64,000 nt of DNA from Prorocentrum cordatum (lineage: Eukaryota; Sar; Dinophyceae; Prorocentrales; Prorocentraceae). The stretch's first letter is position 1; each line of letters opens with the position of its first letter. The notes beneath the pieces were generated by a model. That model worked only from the letters and a program-made list of their open reading frames with translations. It did no database searches and was not told the origin of the DNA. Shown here one piece after another: positions 9,518-19,875 of this stretch. The stretch is taken from assembly GCA_963575745.1 (NCBI GenBank), contig CAUYUJ010012769.1, positions 285,061 through 349,060 of the forward strand. The letters are read 5' to 3'. The position numbers were made by a program, and so were the translations under genes.

Positions 9518-10743
9518 TTTCCCCCACCTCCCCCTCCCCCTCCCCCTCCCCCTCCTCCTCCTCCGCCTCCTCCTCCTCCTCCTCGTCCTCCTGTTGCACC
9601 CCGAGGCCCTTTCTTTAGGGCGGGTCCGGAGTTTCGCCTGAGACTTCCTCACCATGTATGACTCTGGTATTTAAAAAGTGAGAACAATTGCGCACATGGA
9701 GGGCGGGTCGTTTTCAAAATGTGGCTCTCGCCTTAGCGCCGCGCACATTCGCTTTCAAACATTTGCAAGAGCTTCACGGATTCAGGGGGGTCGTTTTCAA
9801 AATGTGGCTCTCGCCTTGCTGCCGCGCACATCGTTTTAAACATGTGCAAGAGTTTCACGGATTGAGGGCGGGTCGTTTTCAACATGTGGCTCTCGCCTTA
9901 GCGCCGCGCACATACGTTCCAAAAAAACACTTGCAAGAGCTTCACGGATCGAGGGCGGGTGGTTTTGAAAATGTGGCTTTCGCACTGCTGACGCGCACAT
10001 TCTTTTTAAACACTTGCACGAGCTTCACGGATTCAGGGCGGGTTGTTTTCAAACGGTGGCTCTCGCGTTGGCGCCGCGCACATAACTTTCAAACATGTGC
10101 AAGCGTTTCACGGATTGAAAGCTGTTCCTTTTCAGCATGTGGTTCTCGCCTTAGCGCCGCGCACATTCGTTTTAAACGTTTGCAAGAGTTTCACGAATTG
10201 AGGGCGGGTGGTTTTCAACATGTGGCTCTCGCCTTAGCGCCGCGCACATGTTTTTAAACTTTGCACGGTTTTCACGCATTCCCATGACCAGCGTCCTAGA
10301 AATTATGTTTCGGAAAGATTCGGGGTTATGCGGGCGCAACAAGTATGTTGATTCGCGGTGTTGACATACCAAAAAGGACGCTCTGTCACAATTCCGGATC
10401 GTCAAGACGCAGCTGCCAGGTTGATGCGTGGCGTTGCAATTCCGAGAACAATGTTTTGGCATGCTTCGAGATCTTCAAACGGTTGTCTTCCAACGAGGCA
10501 ACTCCCTCAATGGAAATGAGCCGTTGTGGGGGAGTATAAAAACGGGACTTGGAGGGAGAGTTAATTCCAACATTGTTGCTCGATTTTTCACAGGTCCTCC
10601 TCCTCCTCCTCCTCCTCCTCCTCCTCCTCCCCGTCCTCCCCCTCTTCCCCCTCCCCCTCCCCCTCCCCCTCCTCTTTCTCCTCCTCCTCCTCCTCCTCCT
10701 CGTCCTCGTCGTCCTCCTCCTCCTCCTCCTCCTCCTCCTCCTC

Positions 10744-10778
<35 letters not shown>

Positions 10779-10880
10779 CCCTCCCCCTCCTTCCCCCCTC
10801 CCCCCCTCCTCCCTCCTCCTCTCCTCCTCCTCCTCCTCCTCCTCTCTTCCTCCTCCTCCTCCTCCTCCTCCTTCTCGCTG
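9518..10880. repeat. Composite repeat with seven 83-bp units, copy 1
   Basis: Order: (TCC)n 9518-9592; block B 9593-9690 (CTGTTGCACCCCGAGGCC, GTTTCGCCTGAGACTTCC); seven tandem units of 82-87 bp 9690-10275, each with TGTGGCTCTCGCCTTAGCG and CCGCGCACATTCG, then TTTCACGGATT; block A 10280-10592 (TTCAAACGGTTGTC, GGAGGGAG, CAACATTGTT); (TCC)n 10594-10880. Core words start at 9722, 9805, 9887, 9974, 10057, 10140 and 10223. The same order occurs at 37605-38880. The 189-residue open frame through the array (9688-10257) is a by-product of the repeats. Confidence 0.8.
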
Positions 10881-10993
10881 CTCGGTCGCGCCCACGCCGC
10901 CGACTCTGTAAAGAAACGGGGCCCCTCGCTGAACAACGCGCCTCAACGACGGCGGCAATGAGGCGGCGTGGGCACGACCGAGCAGCGAGAAGG
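10870..10993. repeat. Inverted repeat joining (TCC)n to (GGA)n
   Basis: CCTTCTCGCTGCTCGGTCGC plus CCCACGCCGCC (10870-10901) is matched by its inverse at 10962-10993 with one mismatch and a 60-bp spacer. The pyrimidine tract ending at 10870 and the purine tract starting at 10994 extend the pairing outward, so the whole 10594-11037 interval can fold on itself. Confidence 0.8.
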
Positions 10994-11037
10994 AGGAGAA
11001 GGAGGAGGAAAAGGAGGGAGGAGGAGAAGGAGGAAGA

Positions 11038-11719
11038 ATAATAAGAAGAAGACTCGGCATTGCGCTGCATGTCTGAAGTCTCATGCCTGATGCTGCTGAT
11101 TCGATAATCTACAACAAAGTACCTCTGACAGTCGAACGAACGAGATAACACTCGAGGTCAGGGTAAAGCGCACCGTGCAGCCCAGCATTCGAACGAGTGC
11201 GAGACCGATCGCAAACAGTGAAACCCATGCGAGCGGGAGGCGAGCGACCTCACGGGCTCCGCAGGAGCCGTACCTCCAGGACGGCGGGCCCCAGGATGGC
11301 CCCTGGAGCGCCCGAGCCCTCCCGAATTCGGGCCCACTCCCCAGCAGGCAAACGACGGACGCGAGAGGAACGACGGGGCGAGAGAGGCGACAGAAAGGAC
11401 GAGCAAGAACGAAGGAGGGGGCGAGGACAAAGCAGAAGGAGAGCAGGCAAGCGGCACCGCAACGGAGGGGGGAGTGGGCCCACAAAATCAAAAAGGCCAC
11501 CGAGCCTCCGAAAGAAGGAATCTACAAGGAGAGAAGACCAGAAGGAGGACGGTGGCGGCACGGTGACTCGAAGTACGGCGAGGCGAGGCTCATCGGGCTC
11601 AGGGGGTGGCGACGACCCCGTCGAAGAAGAAGATTTGGACTATGAGCGTGTTCACATTGAACGAGTTCACGAAATCGAAATTGGTCAGGTATGTAGACGC
11701 CCATAGAGTAGTCCACCCG
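11038..11719. other. No gene; 3' flank of LINE element 1
   Basis: No recognisable domain. Arg- and Ser-rich frames overlap on both strands. It lies just beyond the 3' end of element 1 (minus strand), and part of it may be that element's 3' untranslated tail. The exact boundary is not visible. Confidence 0.35.
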
Positions 11720-11994
11720 TCAGACCAAGTCACACCGTAAACTCAGAAATATGGAATAGGCGACGAGCGACGCGGGCCTTCGAGGCAGCAAAACCTGACC
11801 CCCGCCCTGCCGCATAAGGTGAGCAAGAGCGAGCGCACTCCAGCCCAGGCCCCCTGGACAGGACGAAGGGCCAGTGGCGACTCTGAGCACACCCCGAGGG
11901 TGGCGCGTTCTGACAGGCCCAGCCCAAATGTATGAAGGTGCCCCCGATGAGCACGCCGCCAGCTCTCTGATACGAATCCGTTCCCGTAGTGCCG

Positions 11995-12775
11995 TCAAGC
12001 GAGACTCCCACGAGCTTTCCCGCGCTGATCCCTGGGCTTCGAGCGATCCAGCAACTTCTGGGCCATCAGCTCCAGGTGGCCCACCGGTGCCGTGCCGAGC
12101 TTGAGACGACCGTCGAGGTGCACCAGCGCCTTGATCGTGGCCTGCTCCAGGGACAGCTTCGTCACGGCAGGCTGATTCTCGCCCATCCCGATCTGGAAAC
12201 CCTCCGCGATGCTGAACTGCAGGCGCACGAACTTCTCGTTGTAGCACTTCCGCACTCGGGAGTGGCGAATGACCAATCCCAGCTCGTCCGTCGCTGCTTT
12301 CGAGATGAACTGCTCGTAGAAAGCCTTCAAAACTTGATGCGGCTCCAGCAGCGTGCGAACCTTCTCGTCCTCGCTCAATGATTTGAACGCGGCTTGTGCG
12401 ATGTGCAAATGTGGAGGGCCCACTTTCGTTTTCAGCTCCTGGATGGCGGTCACTTCGGCGTACTTTTTTTCCTGCAGCCCTGGGCGCAACGATGGGCGGG
12501 CACTCGACTGGGGCCACGACTGAGATCCACTCCGACGCCGCCAAGTCCCGCAACATCTGGGCGTGCATGCACGCCATCTTCAAGAGGATGCTGACCGCTT
12601 GCTGCAGGTCCTTGGCCTTCAAGGCCCCCTCCACTTTTGCCAGCTCGTCGTCGGCGTCGTCGGCCATCGTGCCAACTCGCCCTTTCTTTTTTGCCTGACC
12701 CTCGCCGTCGGGAGGTGACTGCGCCTTTTCCTTGTGCCCCCGCAGCAGCTCGTCCAAGTTCATAGCGGCGGACAT
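11995..12775 (-). pseudogene. Element 1 3' ORF with GPPHLHI motif (frameshifted)
   Basis: Function unknown. It starts MSAAMNLDELLRG at 12775, overlapping the reverse transcriptase frame. It runs about 95 residues (an acidic DDADDELAKVEGALKAK segment, then a helical LRDLAASEWISVV segment) to a one-base shift near 12490. It continues as EKKYAEVTAIQELKTKVGPP then HLHIAQAAFKSL, ending at 11995. Total about 260 residues. The same architecture follows the reverse transcriptase of element 4 (GHGPPHVHV). A nucleic-acid-binding or chaperone role like LINE ORF1 proteins is only a guess. Confidence 0.7.
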
Positions 12776-14942
12776 GCTGTAGCCGACGGCGAGACAACGT
12801 CGGGGCAGGCAGCGAGCAGTGGGAACGTATGTGAAGTTGAAGCGAATGAAGATCTCGAGCCAAGTAACTGCATACGGGGCAGGTGAGCAACGGGGGCTGG
12901 ATGACTTCGCACTGCGTATACGAGCTTCGACCCAAAGCGCACCTGTTGCGTTGATAAGACCGCATCACGTGGCGTGCCGCGTTCTCCCGAGAGGCTAGCG
13001 CTTGCAGACAACGAAAGCATTGGTTGGTGACAGTAAGCAAGCTAGCCTCATTCCTCACAGCATGCACCCGACCAGCATGAAGCAGCAGTTTCTTCAATGA
13101 CTCGAAACGCTCCCCGCAGACCCCGCCCACCGTCGACGAAAGATTGCACTGAAAGGGCCCAGGCCACTCCACCTCCACGCCCACGAACTCCAGGGGAAAC
13201 GGCGAGCCGAATCCAGGAGGAGGAACCGCCCTCGAGAAAGCTTTCGCCCTCAGGATCGAGAAATCGATGTCGACCCACTTGTCAAACTCTTGATCGAACA
13301 GGAGCTTCAAGAGAGGGTGCCCAAACGGCAGCAAATCCTGGAGCTCCTCGGAGCCGTCGAAACCGATACGTAGATCGTCCAGAACCTGAAGGGCCCAGGG
13401 ATTCGCATTTTCCGTCAGAGTCCAGGAAGACGTGATCACCTCCTCGTCGCCTAAACGCCCAAAAACACTAGCCCTCGCTTGTCGGTGTGCCTCAGGGTAC
13501 CTACTCCAACTCTGATACCAACGCAACCGACGAACACGAAGTTCCTGCTCGCACGGTAGGATTCGCCAATGTGCACACATGCGATCCGCCGACCAGCGGC
13601 GAAGCTCCTGCTCGCCATGTTCCTCGAGGCCCAAGATGCCCATTCCCCTCCTCATGGCCTGCTGTAAAACCTGATCAGCTGCAGCACAAAAACTCTTATC
13701 TGGAATGCGTGCCTCCATCCCCGAGAGCAGGGCCGACTGAACGAACGCGATCACCGCCACGCGCTTCGCGCTCAAGACTGCAGGGTGCCTCAAAAACATG
13801 GGGATCATACCGAGCCCCGCCCGTCCCGCTTGAATGCTTTTCACTTTTTCAACCTGAAGGGATCCACTCGTGGTCAGCCACCCGCCCAAGACTCTCATGA
13901 ACCTCCCCACCTTGCCTTTGGTTTTCACGGCCCCGCTGAAGATCCGACGACGTTGCCCGGGAGATCTAGGACCGACGATCTTTACGAGGGAGACTCTTTT
14001 GTCAGGGTTGAGGGCGACTCCGATCTGGGCCAAGGCCCGCTGTAAGTGATCGCTGCTGACACGCGCGAGCGCCAGCAGATGCTGAGCTTCGCCTCCCATG
14101 CGCTGCGGAGGTGGACCTGGCCCAGGGATAACATGCTTTGTGGTATCATCCGCGAACAAAGACAAGCCCACGTCCGTGGTGACCCCGTTCGGCTCGGTGA
14201 CCAACGCCATCGAACAGGAGGTAGTCCGCTGTCGAATTTCAAAGAACGGCTCCAACCCCTTCTGGTAGTAGTATGGAAAGCCACGTGCAGCATTTGGATG
14301 GCCCGTGAAGTCGCCCGTACTGGGGCGCAAGCTGATAGTTTCGCCCGGTGTAATAATCTGGCACGCACTCTGAATGATACGCTGATGTTGAAACCTGACG
14401 TCATCTTCAAGATACAGCAGGGGCAGTGTGTCCAGCATGATGTCTCGCGATACGCTGGAGAACGCGTTAGTGGCATCCTCGTTGACGATCACGTGAGAGT
14501 AGCCCTGCCTCTGCAAACGCCAGGACGTGCAGCACTGTGTTAAAATCGCATCTTCCCGTCTGCGCTTTTTTGCAAACCCATGACATACATATGGTAGAGC
14601 ATCCCGATGCCGACGTGCTCTGACCCATAAGTGCGAATTCCACGCCTTGCCCAGAGGGCAGAATAAGTGAATCCAACGTTGACTCTCAGCTCCCAACTTT
14701 CCGTTATGCTTGTCAAGACCGCAGCAGGAGGATACATCAAAGATCAAAGGAGTGGACGCTGTCCGCCGAAAGCAAGCTAAGACATCTAAAAAACGCTCCG
14801 TGAAAGCCGTCGAAGTCGCAGGAAGAAGATCCGCCCCCACTCCACCACCACGAAATTGCTCCCAGCAAGCAGGATCCAGGAACAGAAGCCAGAGCTCCGA
14901 AGGTAAAGACCAAAACGGAGTTGCCCCGTCTTTTTGGGGCAC
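12776..14942 (-). pseudogene. Reverse transcriptase and C2H2 zinc finger of element 1
   Basis: Non-LTR reverse transcriptase continuing the endonuclease polyprotein after a one-base shift. Numbered from 14942: finger motif DGATPFWSLPSELWLLFLDP 5-24; palm motif A NEDATNAFSSV 154-164; a divergent motif B TGDFTGHPNAARGF 209-222; catalytic FADDT 263-267; primer-grip/thumb region LNPDKRVS around 310. Around residue 688 (near 12881) comes CPVCSYLARDLHSLQLHIRS then H, a C2H2 finger likely used for nucleic-acid binding. The catalytic Asp pair is intact. The frame stays open to 12450, but from 12775 it overlaps the 3' ORF in another frame, and its later translation looks like shadow sequence. Confidence 0.85.
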
Positions 14943-16635
14943 GCCTCAGCTGCCGCACGATGCCCATCAAATCGGTACGAGCGTCCGCTATGTTCTCAAT
15001 CTGCATGGCGTTGTAGCGAACCTCCTCAGAGACATCCCAACCGTCGGAGTGAGGTCTTTCAAAACGATCCAACAGTTCCTTTTGCAAGTCGCATGTCGCA
15101 GCACCGAGGCCACCCTCGACCGCAGGTCGGCACAGAAAAGCGGAGATCTCATGAGCTTCACTATTTTCCGACTTCAATACAAAATACTTCCTGTGCCGAG
15201 GACCTGCCCCACGCCTAGATAGTCGTCTAATGAGCCTCTGGACGTTGTAGTGGTCGTGCGACTTCCATGCGTTGTTCAGCTCCAAGGTCAGTGATGCCTC
15301 TCGTTCTTTATTGATCAGCTTCGAGAGGCGACGAATCCGAAAGGTAGTTCGTGCCAACTGAAGTTCCAGTTCCAAACGTTGCTCCAGACGGGCCACCTCA
15401 TACGTACTAAAAGTACCAGAACTGCAAAGACTCCCAATGTGTATGCCCTTGAACTTCTTCCGTGCTTGCAACAATTCTGAGCGCTCCTTTTCCAATGCTG
15501 ATTTTTCTGCCTCCAGGTCGGATTTCTTTGAGAAAATGTCCATCGCCGTCGTGGTCATCACGCTCACGATCGAGTTCCATACTTCATCAGGTGTAGCTCG
15601 GGCACACAGGCTGATCCATTCGTCCTCAGGGATCGACGTGACTGCCGAGTGTATGGCCTCGATCGCGTCCGTGCACGCGGTGCCCTGAGAGACAGAGCGC
15701 ATAATCCTATCGTAATGCCATGGCGGCGTTCTGTCCACAAACTGAGCCTGAAAGTCATACTTCACTTGCAGATAAATGGGTCTGTGCTCTCGATCGTCCA
15801 GCGTCGATATCGGTTGAAGTCGTCGTCCAGCTCCGTGCAAGATCGTGCATTTCTCCACGTGTGGGCGCAACTGCTGAGGGATCACCAGGAAGTCGATCCG
15901 AGAAGACGAGTCGCCCACCCCGTGGAATGTATGTCCCAGCGGGAAAAAAGTGTTGAACGCGCACATGTTTGTGTCCCCCATGGTCTGACGCAGAGCACTG
16001 CCCGCGACGCCCTCAAGCCCCGCGTCGCATTCACCGATACAAGCATTCACACCCACCTCCTCATCAACAGGAATGGCCTCGCCCTCGTAGATGAACTCTC
16101 GAGCTCTGCCCAGACCGTCGTTCAGGTCCATGCCAACAATGGGTGTGCACCGTCCACCCGTAGATAATAACAAATTTCGCAGCCAAGCCAGCATCTTGTT
16201 AACCGTCCGTTTCTGCTCATCTCGGCCCGCCCGCACGCTCGAGTATACTGGAAAATACACAATCACGAACGACACATCCAGGGGTCCAGACTTCAGGCGC
16301 ACGGCGCCACACCTCCCCTCCAACTCCACGGGCGGGCAAAAGATACGTCTAATGCAGCGCTGCGGGAAGACCTTACTGCGCAGCATGATACTCGTTCCAC
16401 ATGATCTGTTCGAAGACCTCGAGAAACCAAACGATAATTCATAATGGCGAGAGTGGCGGAACACACGATGAGGTTCGTCCGCCATCTTCCTCCGACCTGT
16501 TCCCTGCAATAGGACCGCCCCCACGTTCCCGAACTCCGATGAGACCTCCTCCCCACGCATTCCACACAGATGCATTGGGTTGTACGTCACAGCACGCAAA
16601 AATCTGGAAGGGGCCGCACCCGAAGTCGTCGTCAT
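14938..16635 (-). pseudogene. EEP (APE-type) endonuclease region of element 1 polyprotein
   Basis: In an intact element this N-terminal domain would nick chromosomal DNA to prime reverse transcription in the nucleus. The open frame runs from 16899, but its first 88 codons read through microsatellite (a Leu run). The Met at 16635 is preferred because VTYNPMH follows 15 residues later. Motifs, numbered from 16899: VTYNPMH 104-110, LQGT 131-134, GMDLND 256-261, SRIDFLVIP 333-341, DDREHRPIYL 368-377. These match the Asn, Asp/Asn, Asp and His motifs of the EEP fold, but the usual QE motif is LQGT. After a helical, Glu/Lys-rich linker (about 440-560), the frame is lost near 14940, where the reverse transcriptase frame takes over. 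Confidence 0.85.
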
Positions 16636-16899
16636 TGTACACGCTGTCGCCGCCGCACACGGCGAGGAGCCTGCGGCAGCGGCGGGCGCGGTCCGCTCCC
16701 TCTCACGGAGAGCGCGGGCCCCGCATGGGCGGGGAGCACATCGCTGCCTCTGAAGGGAGTGCCCTGGCAGTTCCAGAAGCTGCGAGGCAGTGTGGGATTT
16801 GTGCCGCGACAGCAGCTGGAGAAGGAGGAGGAGGAGGAGGAGGGTACTGAGGGCACTGACTATGCGGGCACCACGTGGCGCCTCTGGCCGCACAGCCAC

Positions 16900-16920
16900 G
16901 AATTAATCCTCGATTAATTC
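16900..16920. repeat. 21-bp palindrome at the element 1 / element 2 junction
   Basis: GAATTAATC CTC GATTAATTC: a 9-bp perfect stem with a 3-base loop, AT-rich in GC-rich surroundings. It lies exactly between the 5' end of element 1's open frame and the 3' end of element 2. Confidence 0.8.
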
Positions 16921-17043
16921 AGGCTCCTCAGGAGCTTTCTGACGGGACCTCTCCCACCGAACAAGCTCATCAGGCGAGGGGAACCCATGCAACTTGGCAA
17001 CGCTGGTGGCGTCAAGGCAGGGAAGGCATAGCAATGTGCTCGC

Positions 17044-18354
17044 CTACTTCGCCTCCCCTGAGGCGCGGGGCCTCGCGCTCCCCGCCGACGCCTGGGGCTC
17101 GACCAACCCTTCACCACCTACAGTATCACTGCTCGGAGCAGCAGCAGCAGCAGCAGGGGCAGGGGCAGGCTCGAGAAGAGGCCCCCAAACAGCACGCATC
17201 TGAAGGGTCGGCCCATGAGCCGCCCCTACACGAGCATTCCCTAGAGTGTGCCCTGGGAACAGACCTCGACGGAGCTTGGACCTCTCGGTCTTGAGCCCTG
17301 GATGGCCCGCTCCCTTGCACTCACCCTGCAGCCCCCGATCGTTAGAATGCGCTGAGGCGCCACAGATCTTGCAAAATAATATTGGCGACAGTTCCTGGCC
17401 TTGATCTGATGCGACGCTGGCCTGTGCAACACTGTGCCCTCGTAAAACCCAAGGAACACCTGTTGCAGCAACAAATCCGGCGTCGACACCTTGGGGTTCT
17501 TCCGTACCAGCAAGGGAGGAGGGGGGACTCGAAGCAGAGGAAAGACCAGTCTCAACCCCCTCGGCCAAGGACCAGTCCCCAAACGGAGCCCGACCTTCCC
17601 CCAGACAGGCACGAATTAGATACTGGGGCAGGTCTTCATCTAAAACGATGTCCCCCGTACCTGAAAGCTCGACAGAATCTGGCTGCTCTGGCTCTCCGAA
17701 CAATTCCTGACATCTACTCTGCCAACGCACTATATCCGAGGCAATCCTTTCACACCCCGAGACAGAGTCAAGATGGTCTCGAGGCACATTCCAAAGTTTC
17801 GCTCCTGCCTTGGCCCACTTGTCGGCCATAGCGTTGCCTTTGATGAGCCGCGCGTCATGATCAGACCTCGAGTCCCTCAAACTCCTGTGAGCAGCTACTT
17901 TGACAATAGAAGACTTCTTACCTAGATCAGACCACCAGGTCCTCCACATGCGCGCCCGTGCATTCGAACTGGCCAACGCAACGCTCGAATCTGTGGCGCA
18001 ACCAAAGGTCCCTGCACAGTCAGCATGCGCAACTAAGGGATCGTCTGCAGACCACTCTGCAAACTGAGAGAGCATGTGGAAAGCCCAATCCTCTCCGTCG
18101 CGCGCGGACTGCGAGGGCGCCTGGTGGATCTGCACTGCGCCGTACATGGCTCCGACGAGCTCTCTTGCACGATTAACCTGAATCACGGCCCAACCTGCCC
18201 GAATCAGTCCCTGGAGATGACTGTCGAACGCCGAACCGTCAACAAACACGCGACCCGAGAACCTCCACCCAGGAAACACCCCAACAAACCGCACTTGGTT
18301 CTCTTCAGGGACTTCCGTCACGGAAGGCAAAAAGAAGGCGAGGGGAGAGGACAA
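17044..18354 (-). CDS. RNase H domain plus C-terminal Cys motif, element 2
   Basis: A 436-residue open frame. RNase H would remove the RNA strand after reverse transcription. Visible catalytic residues: Asp39 in VFVDGSAF, Glu88 or nearby in ARDGEDWAF, Asp112 in AHADCAG, Asp178 in GNAMADKWAKAG, giving the D-E-D-D set. The C-terminal part has LFCKICGASAHS (Cys328, Cys331), Cys346 and KLRRGLFPG (360-368), parallel to FFCMSCGYYAQH...RRLRRGLHP in element 3. The last 60 residues are Ala/Pro-rich and cross a CAG run. It is still open as a domain, but the element is broken upstream. Confidence 0.75.
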   Translation of the reverse strand: MSSPLAFFLPSVTEVPEENQVRFVGVFPGWRFSGRVFVDGSAFDSHLQGLIRAGWAVIQVNRARELVGAMYGAVQIHQAPSQSARDGEDWAFHMLSQFAEWSADDPLVAHADCAGTFGCATDSSVALASSNARARMWRTWWSDLGKKSSIVKVAAHRSLRDSRSDHDARLIKGNAMADKWAKAGAKLWNVPRDHLDSVSGCERIASDIVRWQSRCQELFGEPEQPDSVELSGTGDIVLDEDLPQYLIRACLGEGRAPFGDWSLAEGVETGLSSASSPPSSLAGTEEPQGVDAGFVAATGVPWVLRGHSVAQASVASDQGQELSPILFCKICGASAHSNDRGLQGECKGAGHPGLKTERSKLRRGLFPGHTLGNARVGAAHGPTLQMRAVWGPLLEPAPAPAAAAAAPSSDTVGGEGLVEPQASAGSARPRASGEAK

Positions 18355-18962
18355 CGAGCCATCATCTCAGCTGGTTCCTCACCAAGACTTCGCACATACA
18401 TGGCTGCCTGCATTACATGTGTCGGGCACTCCTGTCGACAAACAGCGCCCCGAGGGCAATCGTAGAATCTATGAAGAAGCGTGCCTCGCATGCCACAGTG
18501 TACGCAGAAATCATTCACCGCCTTACCGTGCGCGTGCAGGCGCGCCTGGGGCCAATGTGACCCTCCTACTAGACTCCTGATGGCTGCTGCTCGGTGCGAA
18601 CTCCAGCATTCCGAATAGTCCTGGTCGAGCAGCTTACCGACAGGGCCCCAATGCAACAGGTGGACCCAGGGCGCCTTCAAACGCTTCAAAGCGTTAGCGT
18701 CAGACGCCTGGAGGGCCAGGGGCCGAATCAAATCCACGAAAAAGCCACGCGACAACTCCAAGATCCTGAAGCCCCCGAAGCGAGGATGCCTCATAATTTC
18801 TACAGCTGGCAACTGGCACCCGATCCTAGCGAGCGAAAGGACAGCAGCCTGGGCTGGATTTACTACCTGAGCCCATGGCCGATCCATAAAGAGGAGCGGC
18901 TGCGCTTCCTCAAGACAAGCCCGAAGATGACCGATGCCTGGCATACAGGAGTGGACACTCAA
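18355..18962 (-). pseudogene. Thumb/connector with zinc knuckle, element 2
   Basis: Connects palm and RNase H. It contains FGGFRILELSRGFF and LKRLKAPWVHLLHWGPVGKL, then FCVHCGMRGTLLHRFYDC, a C-x2-C...H...C metal-binding signature found before RNase H in related elements (compare CCPLCGEPDSVAHRIYCC in element 3). It overlaps the next frame by a few tens of bases, so another frameshift separates it from RNase H. Confidence 0.65.
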
Positions 18963-19172
18963 CGTCCAGTGCTTGGTACATCACAGACATGCACGATCCA
19001 AGGATCCCTGGTGGACCCCCGCTGCGTCGACCTCAGACGGAGCGCAACAGAGGTTCCTGGATGGGGCCCTCCCTTCTGCACGCAACGAAGCAAGTCTCAA
19101 TGCGGCGAGCTTAGTGTCAGCTATGCCAGTGACCGACGCCCCCCCACATCGCTGTCGCCGTAGGAAACCTCC

Positions 19173-19870
19173 TCATACTAGTGCTGACACTAGCTCCTGC
19201 CTGCCTGAACGAAAAAAAAAACGTTTTGATACCGATGACGCTTTGACCAAACGTTCGTTCTGCTCTTGAACACTCCTCGATGCCCCATCAGTGGCGTCCG
19301 TACCTAACCACCTGCTGCTACGAAGCTTCTGCTCATGGCCTAGGCTCCAGAGCTCATTTAGCTCCGTATCCAGCTCCGCTGAACTGGTCATGTAGCTCGT
19401 CTGATCCCAATTTACAACGAGTTGCCTTTGCTGAAGGGGCTCGACTAATTCAGACATGGCTTGTGGAAGCTGCTCTAGCCTCCGATCGCCTGAAGCAGGA
19501 AGTCGTCTACTAGGTTTTGAAACCTCACCATGGGATACTTAGCCTTGAGAGTGACAATCACTGTATGCACTAGAAGCTTGGCCAGCGCTAAGGCACAGCT
19601 GCAGCCTGCTGCCACAGTACCGTTGGCTCGGACCTGGTCCGAGATGAAAGACTTCCACCTCGCTCGTTTGGGCAATCAGCACCCTGCACAGAGACACTTA
19701 AGGAGCCTGACTGGGGACCCCGTAGCAAGAGCCTCCCTTAAAAACTCTTCATGGGAAATGTGCTCATAATACTTCGACAAATATAGAATCCCGCTAGCAG
19801 CCGAGAAGCCCTTGAGCCTGGCGAAGCGCTGAATGATATTGTGCACATGCCCTGCTCTGTCGCAGGTCTG
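19173..19870 (-). pseudogene. Reverse transcriptase palm remnant, element 2
   Basis: Three pieces in different frames make up one palm domain. From about 19830: LYLSKYYEHISHEEFLREAL (motif A region, Asp replaced by Tyr in LYLSKYYE). From 19675: GCSCALALAKLLVHTVIV and FQNLVDDFLLQ (catalytic VDD pair). After another shift near 19490: LVEPLQQRQLVVNWDQTSYM and KLRSSRWLGTDATDG to 19173. The order matches non-LTR reverse transcriptases. Frameshifts and the motif A change mark it as dead. Confidence 0.7.
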
Positions 19871-19875
19871 TCCTG

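Larger units (their letters stand above)
11720..16899 (-). mobile_element. Non-LTR retrotransposon, element 1 (type A)
   Basis: A LINE-like element in the order EEP endonuclease, reverse transcriptase, C2H2 zinc finger, 3' ORF with GPPHLHI motif, all on the minus strand. At least two frameshifts (near 14940 between endonuclease and reverse transcriptase, near 12490 inside the 3' ORF) break it, so it is judged inactive. Its 5' side carries a short pyrimidine tract (16822-16848 as GGAGGA on the plus strand). The 5' boundary is close to a 21-bp palindrome at 16900-16920; no poly-A tail was seen at the 3' side. No RNase H domain is present. Confidence 0.85.
16921..19875 (-). mobile_element. Non-LTR retrotransposon, element 2 (type B, 5'-truncated)
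   Basis: A degenerate LINE fragment: part of the reverse transcriptase palm, a zinc connector, RNase H and a C-terminal Cys motif, with frameshifts near 19675 and 19490. Its 5' part (endonuclease, fingers) is missing. Sequence upstream of 19875 is a long (GGA)n tract, so truncation at the microsatellite is visible. It lies immediately upstream (in coding sense) of element 1, in the same orientation. It shares the RNase H and CxxCG tail with element 3. Confidence 0.8.

Noticed and set aside
9688-10257. A 189-residue repeat protein on the plus strand
   Set aside because: The frame is open only because the unit lacks stops in this phase. The period shifts between 82 and 87 bp, and the second array (38.1 kb) does not preserve the frame.
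9690-10275. CRISPR array
   Set aside because: Repeats are long, imperfect and contiguous without unique spacers. The genome is eukaryotic in character.
10530-10545. TATA-like box (GTATAAAAACGGG)
   Set aside because: It lies within block A of the composite repeat. The other copies read CCTATGAAGAGGG or CCTATGCAGAACG at this place, so it is a chance variant.
12450-12775. C-terminal 108 residues of the element 1 reverse transcriptase frame
   Set aside because: They overlap the 3' ORF, whose counterpart in element 4 is conserved. The reverse transcriptase frame translation here is Arg/Gly-rich and not conserved.
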